Shown one piece after another: positions 20,723 through 31,804 of a DNA stretch of 64,000 bases. The DNA comes from Obelidium mucronatum (lineage: Eukaryota > Chytridiomycota > Chytridiomycetes > Chytridiales > Chytriomycetaceae). The stretch spans positions 52,600 through 116,599 of the forward strand of contig JAIVFH010000104.1 of NCBI GenBank assembly GCA_025765595.1. Direction: 5' to 3'. The translations under genes were made by a program, and so were the position numbers. The notes under the pieces were generated by a model. It did not search any database and was not told the origin of the DNA. It saw nothing but the letters and a program-made list of their open reading frames with translations. Positions within the stretch are counted from its first letter, which is position 1, and the number at the start of each line of letters is the position of its first letter.

Positions 20723-22826
20723 ATGACGCAGCTCATCTCAACAAAAACTACAACCACAACGACGGTTACCGGTCCAAATGGAACCACCAAAACAACCGTA
20801 ATCAAAACCGTGACGTCCACTGCAGCCTCAGCTTCGGACAGAAGCCCAGAACAATCAGTCGCTGAGTTCATTGACTCATTCAACCTTGAATACGAAAGCA
20901 AGCATAAAGCATTCGAAGACAACTTTTGGGCAACGAAAATGAACCTGGCTGGAAATAGTTCTGAAGACTTGGCTCGGACAAAGAATGAGTTGGACCAGTT
21001 CTTGGGAAGTGTTGAAAACCTTGGGAAGGTAAATATCACGACCATTGCAGTACATTATGAACAACCTCTGAACGCCGAATAAAAGGTGAACGGATTCCTG
21101 GCAAGACCAGACTTGACTGCCGATGAGCGCAAGACGCTGTTGATTTTCCAAAGGACATTCAAGTGCTACATCATCACCAATCCAGAGGGAGTAACCCTTC
21201 GTGAAGAACTGAATGCCCTTGAAGCCAAACTTGCTGAAGACCGTCGCGCAATGAAGCTTGGCTATGTGAACCCGGAAAATGGGGAATTCGTTGCCGCTTC
21301 AACTGTCCAACTCATGACTCTTATCCGTTCATCAGAGAATGAGGCGTTAAGAAAGAGCTGCTATGAAGGTCTTCGCTCTATTGGGCCCTTTATTGCACCA
21401 CAGTTTATCGAAATCGTCAACAAGAGAAATAAGCTTGCTCGGCTCCTTGGATTTGTGGACTTTTATGATTACAAGGTCTGTTATTTGCCAGAACCAGCTT
21501 TATTCTTCCCTTTTTGTGGTATTAATGGATGCTTGATAGGTACAAGCAGCTGAAGGCTTCGGCAAAGCAACTCTATTCCCTATTCTCGAAACTCTGGTTC
21601 AACGTGCACGCCCAATTCTTGACGACGCGCTTGAAAAACTCGCCAATGAGAAAGGTGCTGATGCATTAAAGCCATGGAACACGTCATTTGCACTTGCTGG
21701 TTCCCTTGCAAAGGAAAAGGATCCTTACTTCCCATTCGAAACTGCTGTGAATGCCTGGGCGCGATCCTTCGCTGCTTTGGGAATCAAGTACGAAGGCGCC
21801 ACGATGCAGCTCGATCTTTGTGACAGGAAGGGAAAATACTCCAACGGATTCTGCCACTGGCCACAACCCGCTTGGACTTCGTCTAAGCGCGGATGGGTTC
21901 CCTCGCAAGCCAACTTCACTTCTCTCGCTACTCCTGGACAAGTCGGAAGTGGTCTTAATGCTTTAGTCACGCTCATGCATGAAGGCGGTCACGCAGCGCA
22001 TTTCGCAAACGTTCGTCAACCTTCCCCTCTATTTTCCCAAGAACGCGCCCCAACATCCATTCCATATGCCGAGAACCAATCCATGTTTTTGGATAGTCTT
22101 GTTGGAGACGCTGCCTGGCTTGCCAGATATGCATACAGCAAAGACGGACAAGTGATTCCCTGGGAACTGATTGAAAAGGAGATCCAAACAATGCACACGT
22201 ACAAGATTTTCCGTCTTACGGCTCTCTGCTCAACAGTCATGTATGAGCGCAAGCTTTATGAAGTTCCTGAGGCGGAATTGACTCCCGAAGCTTTGTTTGC
22301 TCTTGCTGATGCCACTGAAATCGAAGTTCAAGGAATCATGTCTGGTCGTCCTTTGCTTGCCGTTCCACACCCACTCACTGATGAATCCGCGGCGTACATG
22401 CATGGATATGTTATGGCTGAAATGGCCGTCTTCCAAACCAGAAAGCACTTTTTGAAAAAGTATGGCAGCATTGTTGACAACCCACAAATCGGTGAGGACC
22501 TCAAGAACGTATACTGGGTTCCCGGGAACAGTCGAATGTTTTTGGATTTGGTCAAGGAGATGACTGGAGAAGAGCTTTCTGGAGACGCGTGGCTGGAAGC
22601 GTTGAGGGTTCCAACTGAAGAAAAGATTGCCAGTGAAAAGGCAGCCTACTTTGAGGCTTTGGAAAAGGGCCCCAAGTTCCAGCCAACTGAGAATGTCGAC
22701 TTGGATATGCGGGTGATTTTGGTTCATGGAGATGAGGTCATCAGTGACAGCAGTAAATTGGAAGGCGGTTTGACACAAGCGTGTGACATCTTTAAGACGT
22801 GGATTGGACAAAACTTTTCCTCTTGA
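20723..22826 (+). CDS. M3-family zinc metallopeptidase
   Basis: Exons 20723-21028, 21086-21475 and 21540-22826 give 660 residues. The active-site motif HEGGHAAHF at about 379-387 fits the HExGHxxH pattern of family M3 (thimet/oligopeptidase type); the third zinc ligand is probably the Glu in YAENQSMFLDSL about 25 residues on. The N-terminal 200 residues are helical (FNLEYESKHKAFEDNFW, LTADERKTLLIFQRTFKCYI), as expected for the channel-forming helices of oligopeptidases. No secretion signal or transmembrane helix is seen, so it is probably cytosolic and degrades short peptides. Its stop codon lies 8 bp from the edge of the inverted duplicated block, so its original 3' flank has probably been replaced. 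Subfamily not determined; M2-like assignment is the alternative. Confidence 0.8.
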
Positions 22827-22833
22827 ATATTCA

Positions 22834-22905
22834 GCAAAAAGAATACTACAGCGCACAATTCCAAAGCGCTTCAAGAAGACAAGAGTAGCGCTGTTTTTTT
22901 TAACG
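22834..22905 (+). pseudogene. Remnant of the 3' end of homogentisate dioxygenase, edge of the duplicated block
   Basis: Read on the minus strand, bases around 22834-22905 match the last 75 bp of the HGD gene at 56071-56145: both contain GCTGTAGTATTCTTTTTGC and a version of the stretch coding for the Lys/Asn-rich C-terminus, with several deletions in this copy. The remnant is oriented like a plus-strand gene end. It marks one edge of the inverted duplicated segment. Confidence 0.7.
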
Positions 22906-23009
22906 TTTGTCGCGTCTCTCATTATAAATAAAACTCATTCCTTAACAAGCTGGGATTAATGGAAATTAATACTGTTTTTATTGTTTTGCTGCATATCAAA
23001 AAAATACAA

Positions 23010-26000
23010 TTAACTGCATTGACCATTTCCACCAAAACCAGAACTTCCTTTGACTCTCCAAACTTCCGACATCGTTTGCATCATACAGAGCAATCGTCGC
23101 ATTCATGACTGGATCAGTTTGAATGCACAAATACCGTGACTGTATATCCATAGTCGCATGATTTGTGACACCTACAATCGTCCCATTCACAAACATGACG
23201 ATATTTCCGTCCTTTTGATACGATAAAAGAGTATCAATAGACATGTCAGGGGTATCAGATGTCCAGATGACTTGTTCTTTGAATCGAATCGTTCCTCGAT
23301 ATAGCACTAAATTGCTCGGAATCTTTTCCGTGTTTTTACTTGCTGTGCGGGAGTTTATCATAAGAAGCTGCAATTTACAACACACCATTAAACACGCTCT
23401 CGACTACTCACTTGTCCAGGTCAAATAGAAATCTTGAAGATTCATATATGCCAGAAAGCCCAGCGTTTCTCCTGGCAATAGACAGGTTCTGTTTTGTCCA
23501 TTGATTGGTGGTCGGGTGTGGCCAAGTTGGACATTAGTTCCAATCCGCGATAAGTTTGTTGCATTCGAAAATATGTTGGACGCAAGGTCACTTGGTTTCT
23601 CAATCGTTCCATCAGATGTCCAAAGGATCCTCTCGGTTTCTCCAAAAAGGGCAAGCGTACCATTTCGACGCAAGCATAATTGTGAGGATTTGATTGACGT
23701 ATTGAATGGAACAATTGAGATATTGGTTTCACGCTGATAACAGTTCGACAAGGCGCAGAGATCGATCCATCCCATACTTGAAATACATTGCCCCAGATGA
23801 TAGCCGTTCGGTACCAGTATTCCAGATATCCTTTTTACTTCTAACCGCAGTTCCCTGATAAATTTTCAAATTCCCATTTACTGCAAAGAGTTGGTATTGA
23901 ATCAGCGAATGATAGCATAATTCGCAAATGTTAACTATACCTGTTAAACTAAGGAATATGTCTTTGACGGTTCATGTACTGACACGGTCGCATAGTATCC
24001 CCAGGAAGCATGCAAGAAACGGATTCATTACCAACTGCGATTGCATGCCCCACAAGGCCACATGCATCACCCCCAAATCCACTGAACCCATTCGTTGACG
24101 GATTTTTCCAGACTCGTTTCCATTTGTTATCCGACGCAATATCCAACAAAGCAAGATAGCCCTTTTCACTGACGCAAAAGTGCGTGCTTCTCTTAACTTG
24201 TGATGCACTTGAATTTGTGATGGAATCAGCGCTCATGAGTTCCTGAAGCGAATCGTAAAAAACCAGGCGACCCGAGGGCTCAAAGCTGAATCGAGGCGAT
24301 TTTCGAATCCCATGGCTGATTTGCGCACTCCAAAGAATTGACGACTTGTTTCCCACTTGATGACTCAAGAACAGGTTTCCTTCGGCTGAGGAAAAAGAAG
24401 AATATGTTTAGAACACTGTTTCTTTGAAACCTGATTACAAAAAAACACGGAAAGAAAAGAAACAACCAAACCTGTCATATTCATACTATAGTCTCCCGAT
24501 CGAAGCGATTGACATGGGATGAAGCTTTCCCCGCGCTGCATACACGAGAACTTTTCGCCTTCAAGCGATGTTTTGTAGTGACCCACAACAGATGCCATTC
24601 CAGGAGACGGACACGAAGCAGCTCCAAATCCACTGAAAGTTCCGTTCTTCAGTGGAAGTGACCAGACAGTCGTGTGATTGTTCAGGAGAACCAGGTCACC
24701 AGTCTCAACCAAACAGAATCTAGAGTTTGGTAAACCGCGAGTCAAGTCGCCCGATGTAGCTCCAGGAATGGATTGGATTGTGGAATATCCCAACGGTGCC
24801 ATCTTCGCGGTATTGGAAGCTTGCATTTCCAGAAAGGGGGGATGTAATCGTCCACATCAACGAGGTGAGGTCGCTGCTGGGAGACCCTCGCCGTAATTCA
24901 ATGCTTGAAAATTCTGAGACAATGATTAGAACGTTTCATTTGCAACATCACCAAACCTGTCATATTCAAGAAGTATTCTCCAATCCGCAAGTATTGACAG
25001 GGGTTCATCGCAGCCCTCGCGACTCAGGCATCGAGCGTAGAGCATGCGTAGGGTTCATTATGTTGCTCCATATCGATTCCTGTGTCACCGTTGTGCAAAT
25101 ACACTGTCTCATACGTTATAAGAGGAATAACGTCTAATGGGGCCTTTCTGACAATATCCGCCAGGTAACCCACAGCACCGCATGATTCATTGGATGGGTT
25201 TCGGTTAAATCCAATTGAAATTCCTTGCGATGACCAGATAAACTCAAAGTTGGTGCGATTGTAGACGCCAAAGTAACCATCAGAATGCAAACATAAGAAG
25301 CAATTGACTGATCCGTTCCGTACATCAGATGCATGCAACACAGTTTCATCATTTTGAGACCATACATCGACGACTTCAATATTTCCGTTTGGGTGGTATT
25401 GTAAGACTGCATGATTATACATCGTCACAGAAACCTGCTCCTCGGATGAATACCATAAAATATTGTTCCCAGTCTGATTCTGCAGTACAAAGATGCCGTT
25501 GTTTTTTGGCCTCCATAATTGATAGCCAGCCAGTTGAATTCCCAACCAACCAATACTTGATCCTGGCGGTACACATATCATTCCATCAATCTCTATTGCG
25601 AAACTGTGCAATCCATCATTGAAATAAAACATTGTTGTAGAGAGCACGGAAAGGTCTAAGGTGTGTTGATACGAGTAATCTGGTTGAGGCAGTTTGACTA
25701 GTCCGGCTGATATGTAATCAAAACTGATGCAGTAGGTTAGGACCGCCGGGTTTGTTGAAAATGTGCTGATTGTTTCGTTTCTCAGGTGCACCGTTAGGGA
25801 GGCCGAATCATCCGTAGATGTCATAGTCAATTTGTAATCTTGATTACGATCCATTGTTCCACCACCCGCTGTGAATAAAAGACGGTCTGGGGCCCCGATT
25901 GGCCCGCTGTACAGTCCAATATTTGCATCCTCTGTTTGAAAAGCTTCATTTAATAATTGTAGGGGTGGGAAGGCAGGCAAACATTACCTGTCAACTTCAA

Positions 26001-29000
26001 ATACTTTGAACCAAATCTTATATATTGGCAGTAGCTGACGGAAACATTTGGTGAAAGACACATGCCCACTGTATAAGTATCTTCAATCCATGGACTCCCC
26101 ACCGGCCCACAATCCGAGGTATCCCCAAATACCGGATAGCTCCATTTCCGCTCCGAGTCAATAAAAATAGAAAACTCCCCTGATGAGTGGATACAAACAG
26201 CATTGGCACCTTGAACGTCTTCTGTCAGATAAAAAAGCACGGGCAGCCAAGGATTTCGAATTTCCACATATCCATCCAAGCTGAAAAGCAAGTAGCTAAA
26301 TTTGCCCAAGGAAAGAGATCGCCACACTTCCCGACTCGATGGCAGGGATGGATTGCCGATTGACCGTACCAAAGCGCCATCCTCTAAGAAATTCATGTCA
26401 ATTTCATTAACCCCAGATACTGAATGGCTTACCATCCATCCATATATATGACTCGCCAGATCGCATGTACTGGCACGGTTTCAACATCGCACCAGGCTTT
26501 AAACAGGTCAACTGCTCGTTGACAAACCATCCAATGGATCCACAACCGTTATACCACCCAGATGCACCCGAGGACTGCCAAATAACATCAAAGCGATCAA
26601 AAAGCGTTAGTTTCCCTTCTGGCGTCAAACACAAGTCTGTAGCAGGCTTGTTCAAAGTCAACAGCCCCGTTTCTGAGATGACTCGCTGGTGACCGTCATA
26701 TAGAACCAAGTTTCCATCGGTTTGGAAGGCAAACTTGTAGTCCAGAGACGGTGGGTGTCCTTGATGTCCAGTACTCCAAATCAATGATCCAGCAGTCTCG
26801 CTGTTACTAGAGAATATTTTTAAATTGGAGTCATGGTCCAGAAAAGCATAGTAGTCGCCAGTCTTCAACATTTGACAGGTCTTGAGAGTAGTTCCAGGAA
26901 GAATACAGCCACTAGCTGTACCGTTGTGGAATCGAGGCTTTCCAACATCTTGAAGAGACTCGCACTCAAGCGTAAATCCAGAGTTTCTCCGGTTTCGATT
27001 CACGCTTCTGGGATTACTCCATACAATGTCAAGAAAACTCTTGCGATACACTGTTAAAGATCCTTCGCTGTCAAGACAAAGACGACTGGCGTTCGCGAAG
27101 AGTATCGATGAAGAAGAACCTCTCATTGGTTGTAATCTAAACCCAACCCCAATGTTTCCGTTCACGTCGAAATCCAAAAAATAAGCACGCGATTCACTCT
27201 GGGGTAATCCAGCGTTCCATACACGCTTTGATTTGTCCCATTCAAACCCCTCATAAATAGCAAGATCGCCCGTTTCTGAAAGAATCAGTCAATTCAAGAT
27301 GAATGCCACCAAAAAGAAATGCTTTATACCACCTTCAACCACGAAAAAAAAGTCGCCTCTACGCATATACTGGCAGACTTCCATTCTTTCCGAAGGTCGC
27401 AAGCAAATAGCCGGTTGATCCATCTCAGGAATAACCATTTCCACAGTTCCAACAGGTCGGCACAGATTCCCTCCAAACCCATAGAACCCCGGTTGAGTTG
27501 GAAATACCCATAAAGCTTGACTGGAGCTATTATGTACCGAAAGCTTCGGCCAATAAGGCGCCTGATAGATTCCCAGATCTGCACCTGAAGGTGTGCCCAA
27601 CAGCGATACTCGAAGACACAAGGCATCCCCGCCAGAGAAAGGAAACCGAAAACTATTCCTGGCAATTCCATCTGCGTCAGTAACAAGAAGCTCGCCATCA
27701 TCCTTGAATGACAATGTATAATCGCCGAAACGTTGACGAGCAAAGCCAGCATGCCATACAACTTTTTGATTTTCGTCTCTAAGAACAACATTTCCGGCCA
27801 ATTCACCCGAACCTGTGTTGTGTAATTGTCAGGTACAGCTTCCACAATCCAAAACTCATCAAAAATACCTTCGACACTCAGACTCCTATACCAAACTACA
27901 ACCCCCCTTAAATCATTAAGACTCTTGTATAGTCCTGAAAATCGCCTTGTATACATCTTCTTATAACTAACCACCAGGGCGGTGCTTGTAGTTACAGTCA
28001 TTCCTCGAAACAAACATCTAGTCTCCCAGGATCCACTTCCCATCATCCATGTGTTCCCATACAAAGACTCAACCTCAAAAGGAGATTCTATAGTCTTGCG
28101 AGGACGGAACCCAAAATATTCTATTTCAATTGAAGGCCAAACTTCAAGACGACGTTGTGGAAATGAGCTAAAAATCGGTTCTCTTGCTGAATCACCAATG
28201 GTCAAAAACATGTATGAGCGATTCTTTAACGGGTATTTTGTCAGTGAGCTCCCATCTTCCCTCTTGATGCTGAGAGAGTCCCCCGAAAAGAGAAGCGAGT
28301 ACTTTTCAACATCAGCCCCATTAAAACCAGTTGTGAATATTCGCGAAAAATTCTGTATGTACATGACGAGATTGCCATCACCTTTTTTTGTTGTCGTTTG
28401 AAAGATCAGAAATTAGAACGGTTGGAAAATATGGAAGTTGGAAAACTCACGTTGCATCAACAGAGAAAGTCCCTGGTAGTAAATGTACTGGCACGAGAGA
28501 ATACTTTCTCCAGGAAGTAAATGTACGTTTGATTTATCGATTGGGCTATGGGCAGGAAGGTATTCAATACTTTCGCACAAGTCCAATCCAGCGATAACAC
28601 TCGGCATAGAATAGAGTCCACCAGTGGTCGATTGAATACAAGAAAACAGGCTAGATGAGTTCAGAATTGGATCTGACCAAGTAAACGATGTTCCTCCGTT
28701 CGGGCTTGATATAGAAATTGAAGAAGTCGTGTCAAATGAGAAGGAGTAATCCTTCGGCTGGTTTCCTGAGGCGCCCATAGTCCAAAGAACATTATCTCCT
28801 TCACGAAGCACTAAATTACCAGCCAAATCTCCCGAAGCTGTTCGAAGGCGGCAGTTTTGTTCACTTTGTTGCAGAGGATGATACAAATAAATAGAAAGTC
28901 CTCACTTTGCATCATAAGAGTATGATTTCCGAGGATCAAATACTGACACGGTCCAATCCGCTGCTTTGGGAAGCAAAAGTCGCCATTCTGTCGCCGCATC

Positions 29001-29582
29001 ATCAAACCAATATCCTCACAGATGTGAAATCCAAAATTAAAAGTAGGCGGATTCATGTACCACACGTCCCCAGCCAAGCCAAAAGTAGAGTCCGAATATA
29101 CACAGAGATCTCGGCCAAAGACGGGATAGGTGAGTGCAGTGATTACGACCCCATTTGGGTCAATAATCGAGAGTGATTCGTTGCCGTGGCGTAAGACATA
29201 TCCATCAGAGTAGTAGTCCACTGGTATATTCGTAGTCCATAATGGACGTGGTCTACTGGTTGCGGGATCTGAGAAGTACAAGGCCAGGTTGGCATCGCCT
29301 ATTGCTTGACGTCAAACTCAAAACACCCAAAAAAGACCAACCAGCCTCACGTTGCATAACCAAGTAAGAGTAGTCAGCGAGTAGATATTGACATGGTCGC
29401 AGCTCTGAATTCGCTGGAATGCATTGACCAACATTCTGTAGTGTGGGGCAGTCAGCAACCCCATGGATGCTGGGTATCGGTTGAAGCACTGAACTTGGTC
29501 TCCACGGCTCTGGAACTCTTGGTGCAGTATGCCCGTAGGCCTTCACAGAAGCCACAAGGCTGATAATATTCAAAAGCAACAT
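23010..29582 (-). pseudogene. Inverted, frame-damaged copy of the giant lectin-repeat gene
   Basis: This is a minus-strand copy of the gene at 49385-55944, with the same 12-exon plan: 29582-29351, 29298-28906, 28837-28451, 28381-27869, 27812-27333, 27275-26433, 26383-25988, 25931-24957, 24913-24472 and three more to about 23010. The first seven exons are open and keep the phase-1 splice sites. From exon 8 on the frame is broken: +2 and +1 insertions around 25024-25065 bracket a TGA at 25024, and single extra bases lie near 24784, 23969, 23737 and 23070. A product would be cut after roughly 1,350 residues. The signal peptide (MLLLNIISLVASVKA) and B-lectin-like motifs of the front part remain (FAFQTDGNLVLYD, CLKPGAMLKPCQYMR). 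Either a pseudogene or a shortened paralogue. Confidence 0.75.
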
Positions 29583-29639
29583 TTCACAATTTCCTGCAAG
29601 CCAGCCACACGCTGATTTATTAATATCTTGGTTCAAGAA

Positions 29640-29769
29640 AGTCACTCCTGACCCTCAAGCAACTTCAAACTCGCACCACCACCCGTCGAAACGTGAGAAA
29701 ACCTGTCCTCACGCCCAGTCTTGGCAACAGCCGTAGCAGCGTCACCACCACCAATAATCGTCGTAGCTG
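29640..29769 (-). pseudogene. 3' fragment of phosphoglycerate kinase, edge of the duplicated block
   Basis: On the minus strand the frame reads [18 protein letters not shown] and then [20 protein letters not shown], which is the C-terminal part of PGK encoded at 49130-49260. It ends in a premature stop after LLEGQE. It sits directly upstream of the lectin copy exactly as PGK sits upstream of the intact lectin gene. The match stops at about 29769, giving the second edge of the inverted segment. Beyond it, an open frame continues to 30100 with sequence I do not recognise. Confidence 0.85.
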
Positions 29770-29779
29770 ACGTCGATTT

Positions 29780-30440
29780 TACAACCAAGTAAGACAAATC
29801 TGCAGTTATCATGACGCTAGGGAAATTCAAAAGAACTTTTTGAGTAATCCAAGGGTTTATATAGGATCCTGGATCTGTGGGTTTCATGGAGTATTTCCAC
29901 ATCAGTGTGTCGTTTTTGAAGTTTTTTGATGACGGCGTCAAAGTATTGGGGCGCTTTCCTCCAAGCTCCGATAGTCGCATCCACCGTGGACATTGATTTT
30001 TAACAGGCTTCCGTGTAATGGAACGGGATAATTGAGTCTCCAAAGACTGGATGTGTTCTTGGGAAGACACCTCTGTCGTATCCCTCATTACCTCCCTCAT
30101 TACTAACCCTATCTAAGCCCCTATTTATTCCCACTTATTCTCTATCTCACATTATATTATCTGCCTTATCTATCTGTCTGTTATACTTATTTGATTTATT
30201 TGTGTGCAAGAATAATAAATTCCCAAAGTTCCAAAGGACGTCATCGTTCACTCCCCTCACTCCTCCTCCATACAACAACAGACACCCCAACCTCCAAACA
30301 TCAAAACTGCATATCCAGGCGAGGCAAGAGAGAGTCTTGAATAGGTCATTTTCTTTATCGGTATGAAGGATGAGAGATGTTTCGATACCAGTGTAGGCCT
30401 GGTCTTTGAGGGGCGGGAGATATGTTTGAAGGTAGTCTGG
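29780..30440. other. Degenerate sequence between PGK fragment and helicase relic
   Basis: A minus-strand frame from 30100 reads with phrases such as [15 protein letters not shown] and [20 protein letters not shown], and another from 30485 reads VTPDYLQTYLPPLKDQ. They may be the tail of the helicase relic or part of another element; I do not recognise them. Confidence 0.3.
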
Positions 30441-31290
30441 CGTCACAGAAATTTTCCTCACCTTTATTTGTCGTGCCTGTCCCAATACAAAGACTTGTTA
30501 AATTCACCACTTTCTACACCATACATATCTCGCATCATTGCTTCAATCACTTCAAAAGGTGGGATTGGCAACCCCTGCCTCTTCAGCTCCAGAATCAGTG
30601 CATTCCCAAACGCTGCTCTGTCTTCCAAGCTTTGAACAGTTTTGGCACGATGGGCTTTCGCTGGTGGCACTCTCTCCCCCGCACTTTCAACAGAATCGCA
30701 AATGTCACAACAGTTTGCTTGTCCGATCAATTTGTCCATTGGCTCTCCATCTCGAAGGTACCAGCGTAATAGCAAGTCTCGTCTGCACGAAGAGCTGTTG
30801 ATGTATGATCGAATGCTGCTAAACCCACTCTAAAGAACGGCGCTGTCGGTTTCAAACAAAGGCGGCTTCACCACTTCATGCTTGCTGATCCACAGAATAT
30901 GCTTTGTTTGGCATTTTAAATGCAGTGCATTGCTCCCTCATCACAAACGTCAAAGGACTGATCACAACAACGGTCCCAGGTAGTTTCAATTGTTTCCGAA
31001 GGATTACCAGCAGTTCAACGCACATTGTTTTACCAACGCCAGTTGATAACAACGCCAGTTGGCTGCATCAAGAAAACGTCGTTTCCATTGAGTAGCTGGT
31101 GGACGCAATCAGATTGAAATTGAAGCGGAGCTGCGGCATGGTCCTTGAAGATACGCTTGATCCAGCGGAGGCAAGACAGAGAAACAGAGTCTATCGAGTG
31201 ACAAGAAATCACTGGCGCAACAGTTGAAACTGGTCGGTATTGATTTGTGGGCAGTTGCTTGGATGCCATCTGTCATGATGAGCTAATGAG
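30440..31290 (-). pseudogene. Relic of a RecQ-like DNA helicase
   Basis: The minus strand holds the beginning of a helicase core at 31269-30910: LQFQSDCVHQLLNGNDVFLM then QPTGV, and after a frame change GKTMCVELLVILRKQ, which is motif I (QPTGVGKT) of RecQ-type DEAH helicases. The frame is broken by a 16-bp insertion that duplicates 12 bp (31034-31045 and 31050-31061). Motifs Ia to VI are missing. At 30815-30700 the text CRRDLLLRWYLRDGEP..ANCCDICD is the four-Cys zinc-binding domain that follows the RecQ core. The middle of the gene is therefore deleted. RecQ-like genes of this kind are often subtelomeric in fungi, but nothing else here indicates a chromosome end. Confidence 0.6.
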
Positions 31291-31804
31291 CTTGAGTGCC
31301 GATACTTTCAGGAAAGATTCTAAGTGGTACCTACAATGTGTGTGCCAAGTTTCAGAATTCTCAGTTACGATGCTGGATGGCTTCTCTTGAGAGGTTGTTT
31401 TTGGTGCAGAAAATTTCTTTGACACCAGACCCTCTTCGAGGACGAGAAAAAAAGAGGGTCGGGTTGGTTCGAGACTAGTTTGAAGGGTTCTTAAGAAAGT
31501 CGTTTGCGTCAAAGAATTGTTTGATCTTTTGATATTAGGCAAATAACAGGGCAAATAAACAATATCCACTTGCGTTTGAGTGCCAACGTGCTGCACTTAG
31601 TCAAGCTTATTCAGAAATTCATTGCAGAGATCCAATCTGGCACAGCCACATTTATTTACATATTTATACGGACCCGAAGATGCGGAGCCGCTCGAAAACA
31701 AGTGAATCTCATAATTTCAACTGTGCTTATTCAGCACTCAAGAAATCACAGTCTTGGCGAACAACAATTTTCGAAACCCGAAAAAAGAAACAAAAAAAAA
31801 ACAA
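31290..31804. other. Spacer upstream of the ABC transporter, no gene supported
   Basis: About 500 bp. A minus-strand frame at 31596-31273 (107 codons) has no recognised motif and may be an upstream part of the helicase relic. The last 100 bp before the ABC transporter are A-rich. Confidence 0.4.

Larger units (their letters stand above)
22834..29769. repeat. Inverted duplicated block, derived copy (partner 49130-56145)
   Basis: About 6.9 kb here matches about 7.0 kb at 49130-56145 in reverse orientation. The block holds the last part of PGK, the whole lectin gene and the last part of HGD. Both flanking genes are complete at the other locus and truncated here, so this is the derived copy. The two arms are about 19 kb apart. 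Confidence 0.85.

Noticed and set aside
22230..22922. 230-codon minus-strand frame
   Set aside because: It is antisense to the M3 peptidase coding sequence and has no motif.
29642..30100. A real 152-residue gene ending in a PGK-like tail
   Set aside because: The PGK-like part is a duplicated gene fragment and the upstream part has no recognisable domain.
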